From CAWCWN01 sp963799245 (GTDB taxonomy: Bacteria > Chloroflexota > Ktedonobacteria > Ktedonobacterales > Ktedonobacteraceae): a stretch of DNA of 64,000 bases. Below, in pieces: positions 9,788-18,773 of the stretch. A model generated the notes under the pieces. The model searched no databases. It was not told the DNA's origin and saw only the letters and a program-made list of their open reading frames with translations. A program made the translations under genes and the position numbers. Location: positions 2,480,001 through 2,544,000 of the forward strand of contig CAWCWN010000003.1 in NCBI GenBank assembly GCA_963799245.1, given 5' to 3'. Every line of letters starts with the position of its first letter. Within the stretch, counting starts at the first letter, position 1.

Positions 9788-11995
9788 CTACTTTTTCTTG
9801 CGTCTATTCAGCTCCTCGCGGACGGCCTGTACAATTTCAAGCCGCGGGTTGACCTGCTCGGCCTCTTCCAGAGCCGCCTGTGCTCGACGTAGATCACCGG
9901 CTTCGAGGTATACAGATGAGAGCAGCGCGAGCAGAGGCGCGGATTTAGGATTGGCACGCAGGCCCCGTTCCAGTATCTCGCGCGCCTGCGTGAGCTTGCC
10001 CTCTTCCATGTACATGCTTGTAAGCTCAGCATAGGAGGAGAGATCTCCTGGCTGGGTCTCGAGCGCACGCCCGTAAGCCGCGTGCGCCTCTTCCAGGCGC
10101 TTGAGATTACGATTTACGACACCTATTCTCTGCCAGATGCCCTCAATGTTCGGGTCGATCTCGGCCACACGTTGATAGTGCTGGAGAGCCTGTTCGAGCT
10201 GATTGCGCTCAAAGGCGACATTGCCCAGATCGGCTTCGATCATCGCCTCTTCGGATCTGTTGCTGATCAAACCCCTGGCTATATTCAGGTGGCTCTCCGC
10301 CTCGTCCAGTTTTCCACCCTGGCGCATCAGTAGTTCGGCCAGGACGGCATGCGCAGCAATGCTATCTTCGGCGGCCAACGCCTCTCGCAGCGACGCCTCA
10401 GCCAGCGCGGAAAAGTGTTGGGCGCGCTCATTCATGCCTCGCTCGCGATAAAATTCACTGAGTGACTCCTGTGTTATACCCAGCTGGCGTAAGATGCCTC
10501 CGCGATCTTCTGCAAAGTTGCGCGCGAGACGCTGCAGGTAAGCGCTGGCCCGTTCCAGCGTCCCCAGGCCTATGGTGCGGTTATAGGCGTCGCCATTGAT
10601 GTTCCTATCCAGCGGCAGGTGTACCATCAGGGCGTCATCATAGTGCAGCGTGTGAATCATGCGCCAGACCATCTCCTGCGCTTCTGCCTGGCCGGGATTC
10701 TGGTTCTGTAAGATCTGGTTCAGGTGCTCATCCTCTTCTGTAAGGCGTTTTTGTAGTTCCTCGATGGAGAGCCCCTGGGCGCGCGCGCCCTCGTCGCTCA
10801 TCTGAGAAATACGCCAGGCGCCATCTTCCTGCACCAGCGTATAGCTCGTCCAGAACCAGTGCCTGCCGGTTTCCTTGTAGACGACGGTCCCCATTGGCAT
10901 CTCTGGTAGCGCGCCGCTCAAGGGGGTATCGTTGAGTTCGAGCGACCAGGCGAGCTCGATCTCCTTGCGCGAGGCGGCGCCTCTGCTGCTATAGGATGAC
11001 GGCAGCCACAGGGCTGGAGCGCTGACTTCGCGCTCACGTATGAAGCCAAGTTCGAAACGGGTTGGTCGCGCTTCGTTGGCCCATGCCCGTCGTTGTTCGA
11101 TCCATTCATCGCGCTCGAGCCCGGCGCGCAGACTACTATCACGGCTGAGCAGGTCGTAGTTTAAGCCATAGTCGCCGAGCGCCCAGCCACCGACAAAGGT
11201 CGCAGCAACTTCATCGGCCTCCAAACGTGGATTGATGAAGGTCAAAGCGCGATCTTGACCCGCATCTTCGACATCGAAAATGAGTGATTTGATGGTGGGC
11301 AGATTGTGGCGATACTCTTTGTGGGGGAGGGTACCACGCCACTTATTTACCGCCAGCGCCTCTTCGATCAGGCGGCGTCCCTCCGCCAGCGTACAATCGG
11401 TCAGCGTTACATCCGGCAACTGCGAGCGCATACGCTGGAGCTGGGCATCAACATTGCGCCGCGAAGTATTTTCAAGGATACACTCTTTTAGACCCTGCTC
11501 CCAAAAATCGAGCAGGAAGATCAGCATGCGGACCTCGCTGTACTCATATCCTAGCTCCCAGCAGAGGATCAGCTGCACTTCGCCTTCCTCACGCGAGGCG
11601 GTCACGTAGCCCTTCCAGAAGCGGGGCTGCGCGGAGCCCGCTAGCTGAACGGCGGGCGCTCGCTCGACGGGGGGCCTCCAGTCCGGGTAAATTCTCGCCT
11701 CCTCGAGGCGAATAAGTGAACGACGCGCCTCTTTGCGAATACTTTTGAGAGGACTTAATTCGTTGAGGGCGGAGATGATATCAGCGGCATCGCTGCTGCG
11801 TTCCCTGGAGAGTGCCTTGAGCAGGGCCAGCTGGCTGACTTCAGATAGGCTGTTGATGTCTTTCAGGGCTTCTGCTGCCTCTGCCTGGTTTGTAGTGTTA
11901 TGCAGGGTGTGCGCAAGCTGGTGATATTGTTCAAGCAGGTGTTGTATCTGCGTCATCTCGGCCTGTGGAATAGGAGGCTCTTTTTTCTGGGTCAT
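9788..11995 (-). CDS. TPR-repeat protein, paralogue 2
   Basis: About 735 residues, with the same architecture as the downstream gene: an N-terminal helical domain (EQYHQLAHTLH...LKSIRKEARRSLIRLEEARI), a middle region ending WFWTSYTLVQEDGAWRI, and C-terminal TPRs (IWQRIGVVNRNLKRLEEAHAAY). It carries an extra insert of about 100 residues (GYVTASREEGEVQLILCW...) that the shorter paralogue lacks. The open frame reaches 12055, but the Met at 11995 precedes the conserved part and has AAGGGAAA upstream. Only 37 bases separate it from paralogue 1. Function unknown; TPRs imply a protein scaffold. Confidence 0.83.
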   Translation of the reverse strand: MTQKKEPPIPQAEMTQIQHLLEQYHQLAHTLHNTTNQAEAAEALKDINSLSEVSQLALLKALSRERSSDAADIISALNELSPLKSIRKEARRSLIRLEEARIYPDWRPPVERAPAVQLAGSAQPRFWKGYVTASREEGEVQLILCWELGYEYSEVRMLIFLLDFWEQGLKECILENTSRRNVDAQLQRMRSQLPDVTLTDCTLAEGRRLIEEALAVNKWRGTLPHKEYRHNLPTIKSLIFDVEDAGQDRALTFINPRLEADEVAATFVGGWALGDYGLNYDLLSRDSSLRAGLERDEWIEQRRAWANEARPTRFELGFIREREVSAPALWLPSSYSSRGAASRKEIELAWSLELNDTPLSGALPEMPMGTVVYKETGRHWFWTSYTLVQEDGAWRISQMSDEGARAQGLSIEELQKRLTEEDEHLNQILQNQNPGQAEAQEMVWRMIHTLHYDDALMVHLPLDRNINGDAYNRTIGLGTLERASAYLQRLARNFAEDRGGILRQLGITQESLSEFYRERGMNERAQHFSALAEASLREALAAEDSIAAHAVLAELLMRQGGKLDEAESHLNIARGLISNRSEEAMIEADLGNVAFERNQLEQALQHYQRVAEIDPNIEGIWQRIGVVNRNLKRLEEAHAAYGRALETQPGDLSSYAELTSMYMEEGKLTQAREILERGLRANPKSAPLLALLSSVYLEAGDLRRAQAALEEAEQVNPRLEIVQAVREELNRRKKK

Positions 11996-12078
11996 AAACT
12001 TTCTATTTCCCTTGTATTGCTGCTGTTCTTTCTGATACCCAGTCGATTGTATCACGAAGCTGCGAAAGAGTCGAGTAC

Positions 12079-12115
12079 AACAGCAGAGGGCCGCCAGCGG
12101 CGGCCCTCTGCTGTT
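12079..12115. terminator. Strong 17-bp hairpin, intrinsic-terminator-like
   Basis: Arms 12079-12095 and 12099-12115 pair perfectly (AACAGCAGAGGGCCGCC) around a 3-base loop. The hairpin lies between the end of the glycosyltransferase-like gene (12154) and the start of the TPR gene. The T-run (TTTT) follows on the plus strand. On the minus strand only TTG follows, so leftward termination would rely on the stem alone. Confidence 0.7.
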
Positions 12116-12153
12116 TTCATTCCTGCCGTTTCAGAGTGATACATCTACAGGAG

Positions 12154-13737
12154 CTATGTGATTGAGCGCAAGATCGACGTGGAGGAGATAGCCTGGTGTA
12201 TGTGCAGCATGGCTGGCATTTCAACCAGTACGCCCTCGTACCTCTGCATGCCGGCCGCGCTTGCCGAAGGCGCGGGCGCCGCCTCTACCTCCTCTTTTTT
12301 ACCCGCCTGTCCACGCGCCGCCATCAACACGAACAGCGGGAAAGCCGCGCAGTAGAAGTATGAGGCCAGGCTGCGCCAGGCAAAGAAGAGCGGCAGCACC
12401 GCCAGCAGCATGGCCGCCTCCGGTACCTTTTTACAGATGCGCCAGTACCAGATGAGCGAGGACAGCATGGCCATGCCTTCCATGAGCATATAAGCCCATT
12501 TGGGCAGGAAGGGCAGTAAGTGTGTGACGCTGAGGTTGACCAGGCCTACCCCCATGGGGAACATAGGATCAACCTGCGGGGCAAGAATGCCTGCCAGCCA
12601 CGCCTGCGGGTTCCACATAATAAACGGGAGATTAAAGGCAAGCCCGATGATACCCGCGATACTGAAGCGGTAGGCGACCTCTTTCAAGCCATAGTGGCGC
12701 AGGATCATGATGGTATAGAAAGGTAAAAAGAACCACGCGGTCTGCTTACTTGCTACCGCCAGGCCCAGGAAAAGCGCGGAACTCCAGCGTTTATCGCGCA
12801 GCAGCCAGGTAAGCATGATCAACAGGGCGGTGAAGATGTCAAGATTGCCGCCAACGGTTGAGGACCACATCGAGACATTGGCCATTGACAGCAACAGGAT
12901 CCAGCTGCGCATTTCGGGTCGTGCCACTTTCCAGGCGATCGCTACGAGTAACAGGTAACTGAGCAGGTAAAAGGGCAGCACGTTGTAGTCTTTAAACAGG
13001 GCAAAGGGTACCAGCGTCAGAAAGGAGAGCGCGGGATAACTGACCTTCGACTCAAATTCTGGAGCCTTGCCGGACTTGAGGTCGGTGTCGAGTACGGTCT
13101 GAAAGTCGGTCATGGTGGGGTAGTCTACGCGATTAGCAAACTGCCCCTGCTGTAAGGGAGTTGTCCAGTTAGGCTGGATGGAATAGCGCTCGGCGATATC
13201 GAGCATATTGGAGTCGGTATAGGGATTGCGTCCCTCTAAAAGCAGCATTGCCGCGTTGGTATCGAGCGAGGTGCCGTCATTCGAGAATTGCGGCGGCTGG
13301 AAGCACATAATGAGGGTGCGTCCAAATTCGATGCCTCCCGCAACGGTGATCATAATCGTCAGGACGAGGACGATTTTTTGCCAGCGTCCTGCCGAGCCCG
13401 GGTGCGACTGCCGCTGTGGGCCGCCCAGGCGTAATGCCATGATCATAGCAATAAAACTTCCCAGGATGAATGTCAGAGGCAGCAGGGATCCAAAGGGTTT
13501 GAGGTTTGCTGGCACGAACGACATATACCAGTTGTAGTCAATCTCGTTCATGGCCTGTAAGATAAGTGCGAGACCTATCCAGATCGCCCGCTGCTGCAAG
13601 CTGATGCTGGTGTGACTGTCTGCTGATCCATCCTCCGTCAAGAAGCGACGCATCCATAGGTATTTATGTGTTGTCTGGTCTTGTTGTGGTGAAGTGGTCT
13701 GTAAAATAGCAGATCGCTGCTCCATATGTGTACGCAT
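12154..13737 (-). CDS. Polytopic membrane glycosyltransferase-like protein (GT87/DUF2029 type)
   Basis: About 527 residues with 10-12 hydrophobic segments and a large extracytoplasmic loop (about residues 120-200) containing TNAAMLLLEGRNPYTD. That pattern, with NPY after the second segment, is typical of polyprenol-phosphate-sugar-dependent glycosyltransferases of the GT-C/GT87 class. The motif LGLAVASKQTAWFFLPF in the middle supports this. Such enzymes add sugars to lipids or wall polymers at the outer face of the membrane. An AGGAGG site sits just before the ATG at 13737; the open frame runs to 13782. It ends at a strong hairpin. Acceptor and sugar are unknown. Confidence 0.75.
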   Translation of the reverse strand: MRTHMEQRSAILQTTSPQQDQTTHKYLWMRRFLTEDGSADSHTSISLQQRAIWIGLALILQAMNEIDYNWYMSFVPANLKPFGSLLPLTFILGSFIAMIMALRLGGPQRQSHPGSAGRWQKIVLVLTIMITVAGGIEFGRTLIMCFQPPQFSNDGTSLDTNAAMLLLEGRNPYTDSNMLDIAERYSIQPNWTTPLQQGQFANRVDYPTMTDFQTVLDTDLKSGKAPEFESKVSYPALSFLTLVPFALFKDYNVLPFYLLSYLLLVAIAWKVARPEMRSWILLLSMANVSMWSSTVGGNLDIFTALLIMLTWLLRDKRWSSALFLGLAVASKQTAWFFLPFYTIMILRHYGLKEVAYRFSIAGIIGLAFNLPFIMWNPQAWLAGILAPQVDPMFPMGVGLVNLSVTHLLPFLPKWAYMLMEGMAMLSSLIWYWRICKKVPEAAMLLAVLPLFFAWRSLASYFYCAAFPLFVLMAARGQAGKKEEVEAAPAPSASAAGMQRYEGVLVEMPAMLHIHQAISSTSILRSIT

Positions 13738-13963
13738 ATTCCTCCTGCTGGGCGGGCGTGGCCGGGAAATTACGCTTGCCAACGGGAAGCCAGCAGATAG
13801 TAAGGATTAAGCGCAATAACCTCCCCTGCAAAGTACCGAGTAGGGTGTTGAAAATAACCATGCGAAGGATCATCTCGGCCTGCTCTTTACAACGAAGGGC
13901 AGAACAGTTGCGTCACAAAATCGAGTACGAGACGTTCTGAAACGCCGATCGCCAGGCAGGCCG

Positions 13964-14462
13964 TCACAGGTTTAAGCGATAGTAGAGTTCGCGGTGTTGC
14001 AGTTCAAAACCCAGGTCCTCGTAGAGATGGATGGCCGAGAAATTATTATCCAGGACATGCAGGTCAATGGCAGCTAAATGTAGATCATTCCTGGCATAGG
14101 TAATGATATAGCGCATCAGCTGGTGGGAGAGGCCGTGATTGCGCAGTTGTGGAACGACGACAACGCGTTTGACGTAGCCTGTAGCATGGGCGGCCGCCGT
14201 AGGTGAATGGGAAGGCGGCAGCATAAGTTCAGCTTTAGCGACCCCCACGCCGTTCACTTCTCCCAGAAAAATCAGGGGTTTTTTCGTGTGTGGATGGATC
14301 AACCGAGCCGAAGTACTTTTCCATTTCACGGTGAATTGAACGCGTGGGTGAAGTGCTATAGCTGTCGAGTAGCTCAATCAGAGGGATATCCTCGGGTGTT
14401 GCCAGGCGTATAACCAACGGCATTGTTGGTGTTTCATTAAGCATAGGATTATCCTGCTGCAT
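13964..14462 (-). pseudogene. GNAT-family acetyltransferase split by a one-base frameshift
   Basis: Two overlapping frames together make one GNAT protein. Frame A (from the ATG at 14462) gives the N-terminus MPLVIRLATPEDIPLIELLDSY. Frame B (ending 13964) gives the rest: PLIFLGEVNGVGVAK, then the acetyl-CoA loop VVVVPQLRNHGLSHQLM, then LHVLDNNFSAIHLYEDLGF. The join lies around 14267-14284, where runs of 5 A, 4 G and 6 T (plus strand) occur together. One extra base there explains the break. It could be a sequencing homopolymer error, slippage, or real inactivation. The start overlaps the stop of the upstream small membrane gene (TAATG). Confidence 0.75.
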
Positions 14463-14647
14463 TAAGGTTGTTTTTTGCGGGGAAGGTTCAAAATGGAGAT
14501 GAGCGCGTAGCCGGAACAGGCCAGAAGCAGTACGGCATAGATCTTTGTTTCAGCGTCGCCGGGTGAAACCAGCATAGATAGGCCCCACCATAGGAAGCCA
14601 ATAAAAACCGCAAAGAGCAAAATAGTGCTTATGAGCTTTTTATTCAT
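14462..14647 (-). CDS. Small two-helix membrane protein
   Basis: A 61-residue protein with two hydrophobic segments (residues 4-27 and 36-53) and basic ends (MNKK..., ...PRKKQP). No family recognised. Its stop overlaps the GNAT start by one base (TAATG), so the two were probably made together. It could be a small holin-like or regulatory membrane peptide, but nothing in the sequence decides this. Confidence 0.6.
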   Translation of the reverse strand: MNKKLISTILLFAVFIGFLWWGLSMLVSPGDAETKIYAVLLLACSGYALISILNLPRKKQP

Positions 14648-14808
14648 CGTAAATAGCCCTTCTGATCATGTGTCTGTATATTTCTACGAGTAAGCAAGCT
14701 GTCAAAGGAGTTATCTCAGCGGAGATAGCGATCTCTCTACCTCTTGTGTATGTACACAGCTCATTATAACATACGGCGGCCGCCGCCGCTGACCTCTGTT
14801 TGAAGGTA

Positions 14809-15831
14809 CTAGGAGCTGCCTGCCAGCTGTCCGGCAACCTCACACCCATGTTCGAGCGCCAGGTGGACGCGGCCGCCGACGAAGGCATCTCCACAAAAAG
14901 CCAGGCCCAGCGGCATAGTCTGGCTGTTGAGCGCGCGGGTATCGGCCAGGGTCGCGGGCAAGGCGTAGGGCCAGCGCTTGACGTCGCTAAAGACAGGCTG
15001 ATCCAGCGGTTCAGCGAGGAGGGCCGCAACCCGCTCCGCCACATCGTGCACCAGTTCTTGCCCGGGCGTCTGCCAGTGCTCCTGGCTATAACCAGGGGCC
15101 ATCTGGGCGATGAGCAGCCCATGCCCCGGGGGGACGCGAGCCGGCGTTTTTTCGTGTTCCCAGGCCAACCAGGAGATGGCGTGAGCTTTGTCCGTATTGA
15201 CAAGGGCGTAATACGGGCGCACCCGCGGCGGCGGGGTGTACGCAAGCATCACCGCGATCAAGGGATTATACTGCGCCTGGCCAAGTTGCGCGATCACGCC
15301 GGCGGCCAGCCCGGCGGGTGTGACAAGCTCTACCGCCTGGGGGGCGGGGATCGTGATGAGGAGTCGGTCGTAGGTGCCCAGGTCGCTATCCTTGTCATTG
15401 CTGAGCTGCCACCCCCGGCGGGTTCGCTCGCAGCGGCCTATACAGGTATCCAGCTGTACGTTCAGACCCTCTGCCATGCGCGTCGCGAGGCTGGCCAGTC
15501 CGCTGCGATAGTTCCATTTGGGATCGGCATTCTGAGCGGGATCACCCTCTGTGATACTACCCCGGGCATCGAAGATCCAGACGGGTTTGCCTATGTCGAT
15601 GAGGTCGTTGTTGTAAAAGCGTGATCTGACCAGCTGCGTGCTAAGAGGTGAGCCGCCCTTGATGTATTGCGCCCCGGGATCATAGGTGAAGCCAGCGCGC
15701 CTGCGCGTGGTTGCGCGCCCTCCCACGCCCGAACTCTTCTCGCAAAGGGTTACCGTGTGGCCCGCGTCCTGCAGTATATGTGCGGCTGCCAGGCCAGAGC
15801 TTCCCGCGCCTACGATTGCGATTGCGACCAC
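14809..15831 (-). CDS. FAD-dependent amine oxidase / renalase-like oxidoreductase
   Basis: A 340-residue flavoprotein. The N-terminus IAIVGAGSSGLAAAHILQDAG is a classic FAD-binding Rossmann fingerprint (GxGxxG), followed by the Glu of LCEKSSGVGGR. The C-terminus LAFCGDAFVGGRVHLALEHG has the second FAD motif (GD...). Length and pattern fit the NAD(P)/FAD oxidoreductases annotated as renalase-like, whose bacterial members recycle aberrant NAD(P)H isomers or oxidise amines. It begins with GTG directly after the recN stop (TAAGTG, no gap), so it is the last gene of a nadK-recN operon. The nearby NAD kinase is compatible with a nicotinamide-linked role, but this is inference. Confidence 0.82.
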   Translation of the reverse strand: MVAIAIVGAGSSGLAAAHILQDAGHTVTLCEKSSGVGGRATTRRRAGFTYDPGAQYIKGGSPLSTQLVRSRFYNNDLIDIGKPVWIFDARGSITEGDPAQNADPKWNYRSGLASLATRMAEGLNVQLDTCIGRCERTRRGWQLSNDKDSDLGTYDRLLITIPAPQAVELVTPAGLAAGVIAQLGQAQYNPLIAVMLAYTPPPRVRPYYALVNTDKAHAISWLAWEHEKTPARVPPGHGLLIAQMAPGYSQEHWQTPGQELVHDVAERVAALLAEPLDQPVFSDVKRWPYALPATLADTRALNSQTMPLGLAFCGDAFVGGRVHLALEHGCEVAGQLAGSS

Positions 15832-17790
15832 TTATCCTGTACTCCCCTGGTGCGACTTGCTGCTCACGGTTTCCCTTTGCTGTCGGCTTCTTGTCCAGTT
15901 CTCCTTCCATAGGTAGGAGCGAGCCAGCATCTCCTCGGCGCTCTTCATTGAGAATTCACTGACATTGCCGCCCATAATATGGGCGATCTCGCGCACGCGC
16001 TGCTCCGGGCGTAGTTCGTTGACGATCGTCATCGTGCGGTCGTCAAAGATCTGCTTGTTTACATTATAGTGCGTATCGGCAAACGCTGCGATCTGGGGCA
16101 GGTGGGTGATGCAGATCACCTGGTGATTCTGGGTGAGCATCCACAGCTTCTCGCCCACCACCTGTCCGCTGCGCCCGCTGATGCCGGCGTCGATTTCGTC
16201 AAAAATGAGGGTGGGAGTTGCATCGGCCGAGGCAAGAATCGTTTTGAGCGCCAGCATCAGGCGAGATGTTTCACCGCCCGACGCGATTTTTGTCAGCGGC
16301 TTGAAGGGCTCTCCCGGGTTGGGCGCAATCAGGAATTGGACGCGATCGATGCCAGTCAGGTCGCAACTAAAGTACTGCTCAGCCTGCCCATCCAGGCTGG
16401 CGGGCACTCCCTCCGCCTCGGGGACCTGCTCAATCTCCACTGAGAAGCGTGCACGCTTCATATTGAGGTCATCCAGTTGTTCTTCCATTGCTGCGGCCAG
16501 ATGTTCAGCTGCCTGGCGGCGGCTTTGCGAGAGTTGCTGGGCGATCTGCCCGATCTCCTGGCGAAAGCTGGCGTCTTGTTTTTGCAGGTTGGCGATGATT
16601 TCATCGCGGTTAGTGATCGCCTCAAGCTCGGCCTGGTCGTCAGCGACCCGTTGAAGTATCTCCTCGATCGACGCCCCATATTTGCGCTTCAGTTTTGTAA
16701 TCAGGTCCAGGCGTTCCTCGATATCGGCCAGTCGTCGCGGGTCGTCCTCGATATCGCTTTCATAGCTGCTGATGCTGGCCGCGACGTCCTCCAGGCGGTA
16801 GATGGCCTCGTTCAGGCTGTCGCCATACTCTGTGAGGTCTTTGTCGAGGCGCGCGAGCTCGCCCAGGCTGCGCTGGGCGACGCGCAGTTGATCGAGGGCG
16901 GCCTTGAAATCGTCGCTGCCGATATCGGTCCCCTTGATCGATCCATAGACCAGCGTGCACAGTTCGCGCAGGCGTTCAGCATTGTTGAGCACCCTGCGTT
17001 CGCGCTCCAGCTCATCCACTTCATCGGGTTGGAGCTTGGCCTTCGCTATCTCCTCGATCTCAAAGCGCAGAAACTCCTCCCTGCGCAGCTGATCGCGCTC
17101 GTCGCGCTGCATCTCTTGCAGGGTTTTACGCGCGCTGCGCCACTCCATGACTTTTGCCGTTAGCTGCGCGCGCAAGGGCAGCAATTCTGCATAGCGATCG
17201 AGAAAATTGATATGCTGCTCGGCGCGCAGCAGGCTCATATGTTCACTCTGCCCATGAATATCTACCAGCCAGCTTGCCACGTGCTGTAAGACCTGCTGCG
17301 AAAGGGCCCGTCCGTTGATGCGCGCAACGGTGCGGCCGGAGCGGAAAATATCGCGCGAGAGGATCAACTGTCCGTCTTCCGGGGTGATATCGTACTCACG
17401 CAGTAAGGCGGCCAGGGCAACAGCTGCATCGGCGCTGCTGGTCTCGCCCTGTACACGTTGCTCATCCTGCTCCTCGGCGTCATCGGCGGCTTCTGAAGCT
17501 TTGAAGGCGTCGAACAGGGTGGGGGAGTCAAGGCGCGCATCCAGATCTTGCCAGTGCTCGCCAACCGCGGGCAACGCCCCCAGCAAGAAAACGCCTTCGA
17601 CGGTGGCCCGCTCGCAGCCCGCGCGCACAAAATCGGCCCCAATTTTGCCGCCCAGCAGGGCGTTTACCGCATCAATAATGATTGACTTACCCGCGCCAGT
17701 TTCGCCCGTAAAGACATTGAAGAGGCGATGGAGCTGTAAGTGTAAAGAATCGATAATCGCAAAATCTTTGATAGTTAGTTCAAGTAACAT
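15832..17790 (-). CDS. recN: DNA repair protein RecN
   Basis: A 652-residue SMC-like ATPase acting in double-strand-break repair. Walker A is GETGAGKS near residue 32. Two long coiled-coil stretches (about 200-400) flank the hinge. The C-terminal half has the ABC signature region (ASGGETSRLMLAL) and Walker B (LIFDEIDAGISG). An unusual acidic insertion (SEAADDAEEQDEQ, about residue 105) lies between Walker A and the coiled coil. It is 11 bases downstream of nadK, an arrangement common in bacteria. RecN is often LexA-regulated, but no copy of the palindrome seen before lexA was found ahead of nadK. Confidence 0.96.
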   Translation of the reverse strand: MLLELTIKDFAIIDSLHLQLHRLFNVFTGETGAGKSIIIDAVNALLGGKIGADFVRAGCERATVEGVFLLGALPAVGEHWQDLDARLDSPTLFDAFKASEAADDAEEQDEQRVQGETSSADAAVALAALLREYDITPEDGQLILSRDIFRSGRTVARINGRALSQQVLQHVASWLVDIHGQSEHMSLLRAEQHINFLDRYAELLPLRAQLTAKVMEWRSARKTLQEMQRDERDQLRREEFLRFEIEEIAKAKLQPDEVDELERERRVLNNAERLRELCTLVYGSIKGTDIGSDDFKAALDQLRVAQRSLGELARLDKDLTEYGDSLNEAIYRLEDVAASISSYESDIEDDPRRLADIEERLDLITKLKRKYGASIEEILQRVADDQAELEAITNRDEIIANLQKQDASFRQEIGQIAQQLSQSRRQAAEHLAAAMEEQLDDLNMKRARFSVEIEQVPEAEGVPASLDGQAEQYFSCDLTGIDRVQFLIAPNPGEPFKPLTKIASGGETSRLMLALKTILASADATPTLIFDEIDAGISGRSGQVVGEKLWMLTQNHQVICITHLPQIAAFADTHYNVNKQIFDDRTMTIVNELRPEQRVREIAHIMGGNVSEFSMKSAEEMLARSYLWKENWTRSRQQRETVSSKSHQGSTG

Positions 17791-17801
17791 AGCAAATGTA
17801 A

Positions 17802-18644
17802 CTACTCGTCGTCTTTCAACTTGGCATTGATGATCTGGTAAAAATACGTTGGCGGCCTACGTCTAAGAAACTTAGATACGTATTGACTGCGATGCACACT
17901 GATGGTTGCGCCATCCTTGATCTCGCGATTCATCTGCCCATCGGCAGAGAAGACGCCTGCCTGAGAGCCGGTAAAAATTTGTAACTGGATACTGGCTTCA
18001 GGCGGCAAAATTAGCGAGCGATCAGAGGCGAGATGGGGCGCGATAGGCGTGATGACCGTGCTCTGTACCTGGGGATGCAGTAACGGGCCCCCCACCGCCA
18101 GGTTGTAGGCGGTTGAGCCGGTAGCCGTTGAGACGATCACGCCATCGGCATATGTCGTACTGTAATAGTAGTCATCGATCGAGATGCGCATCTTGACCAC
18201 ACGCGGCCACATGCCGCGCGCAATGACGACATCGTTGAGGGCCAGAAACTCCTCGCAATGTCCATCCTGTTCGAGCGTGGCATGGAGCATAGCTCGTTTA
18301 TCTATCCATACCGACGCGTCTCTGTTGAGGTAATAAGGCAGCTTCTCCTGCAGTTCATGTGGTTCCAGCTCCGTTAAAAAGCCCACCCGCCCGAAGTTGA
18401 CCCCGATAATAGGAATATCGACGAAAGCACAGATACGAGCGGCATGTAGTATGGTTCCATCTCCACCCAAAACGATCGCCAGCTCATAGTCCTTGAGAGA
18501 AGGATCAGGGGCCTCTTCTCCCTCCGAGCGGGTATCGATGCTACGCACCTCATAGCCTTGCTTCTGCAAGTGTGGAATGAGCTGTTGAGCAACTTCCGCA
18601 GGGGCTGTTTTACGACCCTGATAAAATATTGCGACTGCTTTCAA
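17802..18644 (-). CDS. nadK: NAD kinase
   Basis: Phosphorylates NAD to NADP with ATP or polyphosphate. The GGDGTILHAAR motif (about residue 60), the NFGRVGFL element and the VSTATGSTAYNLAVGGPLLHP loop are all intact in a 280-residue protein, the usual length. The start is TTG at 18644; an ATG slightly upstream in another frame stops at once. It heads the operon nadK-recN-FAD oxidoreductase. The CCA-adding gene lies 130 bases upstream in the same direction. Confidence 0.95.
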   Translation of the reverse strand: MKAVAIFYQGRKTAPAEVAQQLIPHLQKQGYEVRSIDTRSEGEEAPDPSLKDYELAIVLGGDGTILHAARICAFVDIPIIGVNFGRVGFLTELEPHELQEKLPYYLNRDASVWIDKRAMLHATLEQDGHCEEFLALNDVVIARGMWPRVVKMRISIDDYYYSTTYADGVIVSTATGSTAYNLAVGGPLLHPQVQSTVITPIAPHLASDRSLILPPEASIQLQIFTGSQAGVFSADGQMNREIKDGATISVHRSQYVSKFLRRRPPTYFYQIINAKLKDDE

Positions 18645-18773
18645 AACGACATTCTCTCCAGGATGAGCATTCTACGCCTCTGTAATGGTACGTCATGGGG
18701 CAATGCTTGTCAACTATTATCCGAAGCATGTCCTATGCGACGCAAGGCGCCAGGCCCAGGAGCATAGGCGGGC

